The notes under the pieces were generated by a model, which saw only the letters and a program-made list of their open reading frames with translations, ran no database searches and was not told the origin of the DNA. A stretch of 64,000 nucleotides of DNA from DAOSXA01 sp964526835. Lineage in GTDB: Bacteria > Zixibacteria > MSB-5A5 > GN15 > FEB-12. The stretch covers positions 1 to 64,000 of the forward strand of contig CAZGMK010000018.1 in assembly GCA_964526835.1 (NCBI GenBank). Direction: 5' to 3'. A program made the translations under genes and the position numbers. Shown one piece after another: positions 44,195 through 51,420 of the stretch; within the stretch, counting starts at the first letter, position 1, and the number at the start of each line of letters is the position of its first letter.

Positions 44195-45295
44195 ATGGCA
44201 GAACATAAGAGACAGACGATTGCTCTTGATGTAATGGGAGCCGACGCCGGCGAGGGTCCCATTATTGATGGCGGGCTCGCGGCGGCGCGTGGACGTCCTG
44301 ACCGCGTACACGTGATTCTGGTCGGACATCGTGACCGGATCCAGAAGGTGTTGGATCAGGCGGACGAAGTCCCTGAGAATACAAGCATCGAGCATGCCGA
44401 GCGGGAAGTGCCCATGGGCGTGTCCGCCACCGAAGGAGTGCGCATGCGCGACTCCTCGATTCATGTTGGGCTGCGCCTGGTGCGCGAAGGCAAGGCTGAT
44501 GCGTTTGTCTCGCCCGGCAACACCGGAGCGGTCATGGGCTCAAGTCTGTTGACCCTGAGGCGCATCGAGGGGGTCAACAGGCCGGCTATCGCCTCTGCGT
44601 TCCCTACTTCGACAGGACGGCCGACGTTTCTGCTGGATTGCGGCGCCAACGCCGATTGCAAGCCGGCTCACATCTCGCAGTTCGCGGTGATGGGATCGGT
44701 CTACTCCCAGGCCATGTACCATCAGGAGTCGCCGCGGGTGGGACTTGTCTCCATCGGCGAGGAGCGCAGCAAGGGCAACGACCTGATCTTCAATGCCCGC
44801 AAGCTGCTGCACGATTCCAAGATAAACTTTGTCGGCAACATCGAGGGGCGCGACATACTGAGCGGCGTTGTCGATGTCGCCGTAACCGATGGGTTCACCG
44901 GCAACATCCTGCTGAAGTTCGCCGAGTCCATCCAGCCTATGATGGTCAAGTCGATTCAGCGCCAGATACAAACCAATTTATTCTCTCGAATCGGCGTCAT
45001 GCTGCTTCTGCCGTTTCTCAAGAGGATGAAGTCCAAACTGGACTATGCGGAGGCCGGCGGAGCGCCGCTACTGGGAGTGGATGGGGTCGTCATCATCTGC
45101 CATGGTTCCTCCAACGCGCGAGCGATCAGCAATGGTATAGGCGTGGCCTGTGACATGGCCAGCCGCGACATCGTCGCCCGCATTCGTCAGGAACTCCTCA
45201 CCAATCACTTCGGACAATTCAATGGAGCGAATAACAAGGGCTCGCATAATCGGAACGGGGTCGTATGCTCCGCCTCAGCGGATGACGAACGCTGA
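44195..45295 (+). CDS. plsX: Phosphate acyltransferase PlsX
   Basis: 366 residues. Makes acyl-phosphate from acyl-ACP for phospholipid synthesis. Marks: IALDVMGADAGEGPIIDGGL, SPGNTGAVMGSSLLTL, LLDCGANADCKP, VAVTDGFTGNILLK and GVVIICHGSSNARAI. The last 25 codons overlap the start of fabH by 74 bases; the tail there (NNKGSHNRNGVVCSASADDER) is not a usual PlsX end. Confidence 0.95.
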   Translation: MAEHKRQTIALDVMGADAGEGPIIDGGLAAARGRPDRVHVILVGHRDRIQKVLDQADEVPENTSIEHAEREVPMGVSATEGVRMRDSSIHVGLRLVREGKADAFVSPGNTGAVMGSSLLTLRRIEGVNRPAIASAFPTSTGRPTFLLDCGANADCKPAHISQFAVMGSVYSQAMYHQESPRVGLVSIGEERSKGNDLIFNARKLLHDSKINFVGNIEGRDILSGVVDVAVTDGFTGNILLKFAESIQPMMVKSIQRQIQTNLFSRIGVMLLLPFLKRMKSKLDYAEAGGAPLLGVDGVVIICHGSSNARAISNGIGVACDMASRDIVARIRQELLTNHFGQFNGANNKGSHNRNGVVCSASADDER

Positions 45296-46211
45296 CTTCG
45301 AGCGAATCGTCGATACATCCGATGAGTGGATAACCACCCGCACCGGCATCAAGGAGCGGCGCATCTCCGACGAGAAAACGCACTCCTCCGATATGGCCAC
45401 GGCGGCTCTGAAATCGGCCCTCGAGATGGCCGCGACTGATCCCGCCGAAATCGAGGCCCTCATTCTCGGTACGGTAACGCCCGACTACCGGTTGCCCTCG
45501 ACCGCCTGCATCACGCAGGAAAAGGTCGGTCTAAAGAATGCGGTCGCTTTCGATATTCTCGCTGCCTGCACCGGTTTCATCACCTCAATGTCGGTGGCTC
45601 GTGGCTTCATCCAGGCCGGAGTATATCGTAAGGTCGCCGTTGTTGGCGTGGAGAAACTGAGCAGCATCACCAACTACAAGGACCGCAACACCTGCGTGCT
45701 CTTCGGCGATGCTGCGGGCGCTGCGATTCTCGAGGCCGATGATTCGGGACGGGGGGTCCTGGGTACACACCTCAAGTCAGACGGTTCCATGAAGGAGTGG
45801 CTGTGGATGCCGGTCGGCGGTACGGTCGAACCGATAACGTCGGACTACGACTGGGATGGTCGCGAGAAGCTGGCTATGAACGGTTCAGAAGTATTCAAGG
45901 TGGCCGTACGCCAGATGTGCAATTCGGCGCTGAAGGTGATCAAGGACGCCGGCCTCGAACCGGACGACATATCTTTGGTTGTACCACACCAGGCCAATAT
46001 CCGCATTATCGAGGCGATCGCAAAGCGGCTCAAGGTTGGTATGGACAGAGTGGTGGTCAATATAGATCGGTACGGCAACTCATCATCGGCGTCGGTGCCG
46101 TTGGCTCTCGATGAGGCCAATCGCGCCGGGCGCCTGAAGCCGGGCGATAACGTCGTCATGGTCGCCTTCGGCGGAGGAATGATCTGGGGCGCCGCACTCG
46201 TGAAATGGTAG
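45222..46211 (+). CDS. fabH: Beta-ketoacyl-ACP synthase III
   Basis: 329 residues. Starts fatty-acid synthesis by joining acetyl-CoA and malonyl-ACP. Catalytic Cys116 in FDILAACTGFITSM, His in VPHQANIRIIEA, Asn in RYGNSSSASVP. The ATG at 45222 gives the normal N terminus (RARIIGTGSYAPP) but lies inside plsX; no strong ribosome site is seen, so translation is probably coupled. Confidence 0.95.
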   Translation: MERITRARIIGTGSYAPPQRMTNADFERIVDTSDEWITTRTGIKERRISDEKTHSSDMATAALKSALEMAATDPAEIEALILGTVTPDYRLPSTACITQEKVGLKNAVAFDILAACTGFITSMSVARGFIQAGVYRKVAVVGVEKLSSITNYKDRNTCVLFGDAAGAAILEADDSGRGVLGTHLKSDGSMKEWLWMPVGGTVEPITSDYDWDGREKLAMNGSEVFKVAVRQMCNSALKVIKDAGLEPDDISLVVPHQANIRIIEAIAKRLKVGMDRVVVNIDRYGNSSSASVPLALDEANRAGRLKPGDNVVMVAFGGGMIWGAALVKW

Positions 46212-46219
46212 GTTGAATC

Positions 46220-47152
46220 ATGGGCAAAACAGTTCTCTTCTTCCCGGGCCAGGCTTCGCAGTATGTCGGTATGGCCAGGGACCTGTATGAGGCCTCTCCG
46301 GAAGTGCAGCGCCTCTACAAGCTGGCCGCCGACGAGCTAGGCGAGAACATTGCGGCGGTATCGTTCGACGGCCCGGCTGAGACGCTGACCCGGACCCGCT
46401 TCACTCAGCCCGCTATCCTGCTTCATTCCCTGGCTGTGCTGCAGCTCCTGGGGGACCGGTTGCCTGAGTTCGACTACGCCTGTGGACATTCTCTGGGTGA
46501 ATACGGCGCCCTGGCTGTGACCGGTGCGCTTGGCTATGAGGATGCTGTCAGGGCCGTAGTCAGACGAGCCGCCCTGATGGAAGAGGCCTGCCAGGCCAAT
46601 CCCGGGACCATGGCCGCAATCGTCGCCATGCCCGTCGACAAGCTGGATGAAGTGTGCAAGCAGGCTTCCGAGAAGGGTGTGGTCATTCCGGCGAACTTCA
46701 ACTCGAAAATGCAGGTGGCCATATCCGGTGACGTCGATGCCGTCAAGGCGGCTGTCGAACTGGCCGGGCAAGCAGGCGCCAAGCGTGCTATCATGCTGCA
46801 GGTCGGCGGTGCTTTCCACTCGCCTTTGATGGAGCCGGCGCGTCGCGGACTGGAACAATACCTGCAGGATATCGACATCAGGACTCCGACCAGGCCGGTC
46901 ATCGCCAATGTCACCGCGGAGCCGGTGACCGATCCCGATGAAATCCGCCGACTGCTGGTGGCTCAGGTGACCGCCCCGGTCAAGTGGGCTCAGACAATGA
47001 GTTGGCTGAGGGACAATGGGGTAGACTCTGTTTTGGAAATCGGTCCGGGAGCGGTTCTGACAGGGCTGGCCAAGAGAGATATGCGCCCCGCCAGGTCCGT
47101 CAATCTCGATACGCTTGAGGACATCCGGGAATTCACGGCCGTTTCGGCCTGA
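46220..47152 (+). CDS. fabD: Malonyl-CoA:ACP transacylase
   Basis: 310 residues. Active Ser91 in CGHSLGEYGAL and the partner His in GGAFHSPLM; opening FFPGQASQYVGM is the family's oxyanion loop. Loads malonyl groups onto ACP. Eight bases after fabH. Confidence 0.96.
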   Translation: MGKTVLFFPGQASQYVGMARDLYEASPEVQRLYKLAADELGENIAAVSFDGPAETLTRTRFTQPAILLHSLAVLQLLGDRLPEFDYACGHSLGEYGALAVTGALGYEDAVRAVVRRAALMEEACQANPGTMAAIVAMPVDKLDEVCKQASEKGVVIPANFNSKMQVAISGDVDAVKAAVELAGQAGAKRAIMLQVGGAFHSPLMEPARRGLEQYLQDIDIRTPTRPVIANVTAEPVTDPDEIRRLLVAQVTAPVKWAQTMSWLRDNGVDSVLEIGPGAVLTGLAKRDMRPARSVNLDTLEDIREFTAVSA

Positions 47153-47170
47153 CGTTGAAGGGATAGCAGC

Positions 47171-47905
47171 ATGGACCTGAAGGATAAGGTCGCCGTGATT
47201 ACAGGTTCAGGGCAGGGTATCGGACGCTCCATTGCCGAGCGATTCATCGAGCTGGGGGCGCGGGTTGTAATCAGCGATGTGGTCGGCGAGTTGGCCGAAA
47301 GGACAGCCGCAGAACTGGGCGGTGGCGCGATCGCCATGAAGGCCGATGTCACCAGGTCGGATCAGGTCGAAAGCCTGATGACCCGGGCTGTCGAAGAGCT
47401 CGGGCAGCTTGACATTTTGGTGAATAACGCCGGCATCACGCGCGATACGCTTATTATTCGTATGGATGAAAAGGATTGGGAACTGGTGCTTGACATCAAT
47501 CTCAAGGGGGCTTTTCTTGCGACTAAAGCGGCCGGGCGGATCATGATGAAGAAACGCTACGGCCGCATTGTGAATATAAGCTCGATAGTCGGCCTGATAG
47601 GCAACCCCGGTCAGGCCAACTATTCGGCCTCGAAGGCGGGCTTGATCGGGTTGACCAAGTCGTCCGCCCGCGAGTTGGCGTCCCGGGGAATAACCGTGAA
47701 TGCGGTGGCTCCGGGCTTCATTGAGACGGAGATGACGGCTGCGATGTCCGAGGCCGCCCGCGAGGCCTTCATGTCGAAAGCAGTCATCCCGCGAGCAGGG
47801 ACTCCCGATGACGTTGCTCGCGCCGTCGCTTTCCTGGCCTCCGATGAGGCCGCCTATGTCACCGGACAGGTGCTGGCGGTCGACGGCGGCCTGACAATGT
47901 GTTGA
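47171..47905 (+). CDS. fabG: 3-oxoacyl-ACP reductase
   Basis: 244 residues, short-chain dehydrogenase. NADP-binding TGSGQGIGRSIAERF, NNAGITRD, catalytic Ser and Tyr-x3-Lys in NISSIVG and YSASKAGLIG, and the end ATYVTGQ-like AAYVTGQVLAVDGG. AAGGG precedes the ATG. Confidence 0.96.
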   Translation: MDLKDKVAVITGSGQGIGRSIAERFIELGARVVISDVVGELAERTAAELGGGAIAMKADVTRSDQVESLMTRAVEELGQLDILVNNAGITRDTLIIRMDEKDWELVLDINLKGAFLATKAAGRIMMKKRYGRIVNISSIVGLIGNPGQANYSASKAGLIGLTKSSARELASRGITVNAVAPGFIETEMTAAMSEAAREAFMSKAVIPRAGTPDDVARAVAFLASDEAAYVTGQVLAVDGGLTMC

Positions 47906-47950
47906 GAACCGAGTAAACAATTAACGTGTGCGGATACAAAGGAGAAATCG

Positions 47951-48193
47951 ATGTCAGTTGAGCAGAAGGTCAAAGAGTTGATCGTGGAGCAGTTGGGCGT
48001 CGAAGAGGGTCAGGTTACCAATGAGGCCAAGTTCGTTGATGATCTTGGCGCCGATTCGCTGGATACAGTCGAGCTGGTCATGGCTCTCGAGGAAGAGTTC
48101 TCAATCGAGATTCCGGACGAAGATGCTGAGAAGATTGTCTCGGTTTCCGACGCGATCAGTTATATTAAACAACACGCCGAAGAAACCGCCTGA
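47951..48193 (+). CDS. acpP: Acyl carrier protein
   Basis: 80 residues, acidic. The phosphopantetheine site Ser36 is in DDLGADSLDTVELVM. AAGGAG lies 7 bases before the ATG, one of the best ribosome sites in the window, fitting a very abundant protein. Confidence 0.97.
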   Translation: MSVEQKVKELIVEQLGVEEGQVTNEAKFVDDLGADSLDTVELVMALEEEFSIEIPDEDAEKIVSVSDAISYIKQHAEETA

Positions 48194-48243
48194 GTGGTGC
48201 CGCTAACCAGCCAGGCAATACCCATGCACTTATCCAACAGCAT

Positions 48244-49491
48244 ATGAGTCATCGCACAGTCGTCACGGGTCTGGGGGCGCTTACGCCCATCGGGCACAGC
48301 GTTGATGAGACCTGGCGGAGTTTGCTCGAAGGCAGGAGCGGAGTCGGCCCCGTGACTCGCTTCGACGTCAGCGACTACTCCACCAGAATTGCCGCTGAGG
48401 TCAAGGACTTCGATCCCGGCGACACGATCGCGAAGAAAGAGCGCCGCCGCATGGATCTGGCCGAGCAGTATGCCATGTATGCGACGGCGCAGGCGCTGGA
48501 CGATTCGGGCCTGGACCTCGAGAGAATCGACAAGGCCCGCTGCGGTGTCATTATCGGGTCCGGTATCGGTGGAATTTCCACATTCGAGGCTCAGCATGAG
48601 CGACTGCTCCAGGGAGGCCCGGGAAAGGTGTCACCGTTCTTCATACCCATGATGATCAGTGACATGTGCGCCGGGTTGGTCTCGATCAAGTGGGGTTTCC
48701 AGGGTCCCAACTACGCCACCGTATCGGCCTGCGCTTCGTCGGCCCACGCGATTGCCGATGCTTATCGCATCATCGAACGCGGGGAGGCCGACATCATGCT
48801 GGCCGGCGGCGCCGAGGCCACTATCACGCCCACCTCCATGGCGGGCTTCTGCCAGGCCAAGGCGATGTCCACACGCAACGATGAACCCCATCGCGCCAGC
48901 CGTCCATTCGACAAGGAGCGCGACGGCTTCGTCATGGGTGAGGGCGCCGGAATGCTCGTTCTCGAATCGCTCGAGCACGCCCAGGCCCGGGGGGCGCGCA
49001 TCTACGCCGAGATTGTTGGCGCCGGAATGACCGGAGACGCTTACCACATGACCGCTCCGCATCCCGAAGGCGTCGGAGCTCGTCGTGCGATGGAGATCGC
49101 GCTCCGGGATGCCGCCATACGACCAGATCAAGTCGACTATGTCAACACGCATGGCACTGCTACCGACCTCGGCGATATCGCCGAGACGAAGGCCATCAAG
49201 CAGGTGCTGGGCGAGCACGCCATGAAAATACCCTGCAATTCGACCAAGTCGATTACAGGCCACCTGCTGGGGGCCGCCGGAGCGGTTGAATTGATTGTTG
49301 TTGTAAAATCGATTCAGGAGAATAAGGTCCACCCGACTATCAACCTTGATTATCCTGATCCTGAGTGCGACCTGGATTATGCTGTCGGCCCGGCCAGGGA
49401 TGTTGAAGTGTTCAACGCCGTCAGCAACTCGTTCGGTTTTGGCGGGCATAATGTCTCGCTGGTAGTGTCCAAGTTCTCTGACGCCGGATAG
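48244..49491 (+). CDS. fabF: Beta-ketoacyl-ACP synthase II
   Basis: 415 residues. Catalytic Cys163 in VSACASSAHAIADA, His in NTHGTATDLGD and NSTKSITGHLLGAAGA. Elongates acyl-ACP. 50 bases after acpP, with a weak ribosome site; rnc follows with no gap. Confidence 0.96.
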   Translation: MSHRTVVTGLGALTPIGHSVDETWRSLLEGRSGVGPVTRFDVSDYSTRIAAEVKDFDPGDTIAKKERRRMDLAEQYAMYATAQALDDSGLDLERIDKARCGVIIGSGIGGISTFEAQHERLLQGGPGKVSPFFIPMMISDMCAGLVSIKWGFQGPNYATVSACASSAHAIADAYRIIERGEADIMLAGGAEATITPTSMAGFCQAKAMSTRNDEPHRASRPFDKERDGFVMGEGAGMLVLESLEHAQARGARIYAEIVGAGMTGDAYHMTAPHPEGVGARRAMEIALRDAAIRPDQVDYVNTHGTATDLGDIAETKAIKQVLGEHAMKIPCNSTKSITGHLLGAAGAVELIVVVKSIQENKVHPTINLDYPDPECDLDYAVGPARDVEVFNAVSNSFGFGGHNVSLVVSKFSDAG

Positions 49492-50313
49492 ATGGCCATT
49501 TTCACGAAGTTGCGAGGTTTGTTCGGTCGCCGGGGCCGTTCGGTGTCTGGGGCGTCGGCGACGGACATTGAACTGGCCCGCGCCGATACCACGATCCAGG
49601 AAGGGCCGGTCCAGATAGATGTCGAGGCGGTCCAGGAGATACTCGGCTATAGTTTCTCGGATCCCTCGCTGCTCATTCTCGGGCTGACCCATCGGTCGTT
49701 TACTCGATTCGACCCGCACCATGCTCCTTCCAATGAACGCCTGGAGTTTCTCGGGGACTCGGTTCTGGGGCTGGTCATATCAGAACAGCTCTTTCGCGAC
49801 AGCCCCGAAAGCCACGAGGGCGAACTGACAAAGACCAAGGCGCGACTGGTCAACGAGATAACCCTGGCCGCGATGGCGCGTCGCATCGGACTGCATCGCC
49901 ATTTGCGCCTGTCGCCCGAAGAAGACCGAAGCGGCGGACGCGATCGTCCGTCGATTGTTTCCGATGGGTTCGAATCAGTCATTGCGGCCATCTATCTCGA
50001 TGGTGGTTTTGAGGCTGCGAGGCGTGTGATCCTCGACACTATCTACGCCCGGAAGGACGAGATCCTTTCGGACAGGTCGCAACGTAACTACAAGGGTGAG
50101 CTCCTGGAACTGATTCAGGGATGGGGTGAGACCATGCCGCGTTACGAAGTCCTCAGCGAGACAGGTCCGGACCATCGCAAGGTATTCAAGGTCGGGGTGA
50201 CGGTCCTGAGGGAACAACTAGGAATCGGTGAGGGGAGTTCGAAGAGGGAAGCCGAGCAGCACGCCGCCGCACTGGCCCTGAAGAAGCTCAAACAGATGGG
50301 TCGACTCGACTAG
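49492..50313 (+). CDS. rnc: Ribonuclease III
   Basis: 273 residues. Cleaves double-stranded RNA in rRNA and mRNA maturation. Signature NERLEFLGDSVLGLVISE, the second acidic cluster in VSDGFESVIAAIYLDGG, and a C-terminal double-stranded-RNA-binding domain (NYKGELLELIQGWGE, GEGSSKREAEQHAAALAL). An N-terminal extension of about 40 residues, basic then acidic, precedes the catalytic domain. Starts on the base after the fabF stop. Confidence 0.95.
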   Translation: MAIFTKLRGLFGRRGRSVSGASATDIELARADTTIQEGPVQIDVEAVQEILGYSFSDPSLLILGLTHRSFTRFDPHHAPSNERLEFLGDSVLGLVISEQLFRDSPESHEGELTKTKARLVNEITLAAMARRIGLHRHLRLSPEEDRSGGRDRPSIVSDGFESVIAAIYLDGGFEAARRVILDTIYARKDEILSDRSQRNYKGELLELIQGWGETMPRYEVLSETGPDHRKVFKVGVTVLREQLGIGEGSSKREAEQHAAALALKKLKQMGRLD

Positions 50314-50404
50314 TACCTCGTCATCTGTTGTCACACACTATCCACGGTCCTGAAGGACCATGCTCAGAGCGACAATAGGTTTGTTTTTACTTGATGCTTT
50401 TTTG

Positions 50405-50455
50405 TTGACATAGCCATACCATTTCTAATTATGGTGCTTATGATGTCTCATAAGC
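50405..50455 (+). promoter_or_regulatory. AT-rich promoter region and leader hairpin before the histone-like gene
   Basis: TTGACA (50405-50410) stands in an AT-rich tract; AATTAT/TAATTA follow at about -10 distance, none ideal. A perfect hairpin GCTTATGA-TGTC-TCATAAGC (50436-50455) would lie at the 5' end of a leader of about 150 bases. Confidence 0.45.
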
Positions 50456-50599
50456 AGAGATACAACCGTATGGAGATTCGACGTCCTACCTGCTACGCCG
50501 ACGCAGTCAGACACTCATCGGGCGTACGAAGAACTGCGGGCTTGTTACGGAGTGAAACCAAGGCACCAACCGTTAACATAGACACAGGAGTCTAGCTCC

Positions 50600-51049
50600 A
50601 TGCGTAAGGCTACACGAAAAAAGACAACGCGTAAGACCGCCCGGAAGACGAGCACACGCAAACCGGCGGCAAGGAAGAAGACCACGGCCCGCTCAACCAA
50701 GCGCAAGGTGGGGCTGCGTCCCGGCGCTAAAGCCTGGACCAAGGCTGAAGAGCGCAAGCTGACGACGGCCTACAAGAAGAAGAGCGCCACCGAGATCGCT
50801 GAGATGCTCGGGCGGACGCCGGCATCGGTGAAGGCGAAGATCCGTACCCTCGGTCTGAAGAAGCCGGCCGGGGCCACTCGCAAACCTGCCCGCAAGACCG
50901 CAGGCAAGAAGGCCACAACCAGAAAAAGGACTGCGCGCAAGAAGACGACAGCTCGTACCAAGACCACGAAGGCCAAGAGCTCACGGGCTCGCAAGACGTC
51001 GACCAGGGCGACAAGGACTGGACGGACCCGTCGTCGCACACGCAGCTAG
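50600..51049 (+). CDS. Histone-H1-like Lys/Arg-rich protein with a SANT/Myb-type domain
   Basis: 149 residues. Both ends are almost wholly Lys, Arg, Thr, Ala and Ser (repeats of the RKT and KKTTAR kind) like eukaryotic H1 tails and bacterial Hc1/AlgP-type proteins. The middle (residues 44-86) is a compact SANT/Myb-like helix-turn-helix: AWTKAEERKLTTAYKKKSA then EIAEMLGRTPASVKAKIRTLGL. Such a protein should bind DNA without much sequence choice and may compact the nucleoid. AGGAG is 9 bases before the ATG and a strong terminator follows the stop. Confidence 0.85.
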   Translation: MRKATRKKTTRKTARKTSTRKPAARKKTTARSTKRKVGLRPGAKAWTKAEERKLTTAYKKKSATEIAEMLGRTPASVKAKIRTLGLKKPAGATRKPARKTAGKKATTRKRTARKKTTARTKTTKAKSSRARKTSTRATRTGRTRRRTRS

Positions 51050-51074
51050 GTTCTTCGATACGACCACATGTCCC

Positions 51075-51103
51075 GAGAAACCCGCCCTCAGGCGGGTTTC
51101 TTT
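51075..51103 (+). terminator. Rho-independent terminator of the histone-like gene
   Basis: AGAAACCCGCC, loop CTCA, GGCGGGTTTCT followed by TT: an 11-bp stem, 26 bases after the stop. Confidence 0.9.
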
Positions 51104-51253
51104 GTTCGGGCCTTTGTCCGTGCGACTGCGTGGGCTGACCAAATCCATGTTAGCTCCGGCCCTTTCGATTTCAAGATAGGTTTCTTCCGTTGCCCCGGGC
51201 AGGTGTATATCCAATCTTCATCCCAGGCGTCGGTTGAGAGAATGCTTGGCTGA

Positions 51254-51384
51254 TGATTGACCAGTCTCTCTGCACTCGGTCGGGCGACGCAGGGCCGCCC
51301 GCGGCAAAAGAACCTTTCTCGAGTAGCCGCTGGCTTATCTTTGCGGCGTCAATGGGCCAGGCGAGGTTCATCGACAAGCCTCGA
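51254..51384 (+). repeat. Dispersed intergenic repeat, copy B (possible structured RNA)
   Basis: Blocks shared with copies A and C: TGATTGACCAG, GGTCGGGCGAC, GCGGCAAAAGA with CTTTC, GCTTATCTTT, GTCAATGGGCC, AGGTTCATC. GACC pairs with GGTC around the first block. It ends 36 bases before the start of the GDD-repeat gene and could be its leader. Confidence 0.7.
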
Positions 51385-51420
51385 GAACAGCTCGGAATAC
51401 TCTGATTGAGGACGATCACG

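Larger units (their letters stand above)
51050..51420. other. 371-base gap: terminator, then repeat copy B
   Basis: Holds the terminator of the histone-like gene (51075-51103), about 150 bases with nothing I can identify, repeat copy B (51254-51384), and the ribosome site of the GDD-repeat gene. Confidence 0.7.

Noticed and set aside
48631..49722. Open frame of 363 codons opposite fabF and the start of rnc
   Set aside because: Antisense shadow of two conserved genes with no recognisable domain.
50341..50375. GGTCC-TGAA-GGACC hairpin after rnc as a terminator
   Set aside because: The stem is only five base pairs and the T tracts begin about 30 bases later.
50443..50595. 50-codon frame just before the histone-like gene
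   Set aside because: Starts inside a hairpin, has no ribosome site, and shows no protein-like character; more likely part of the leader.
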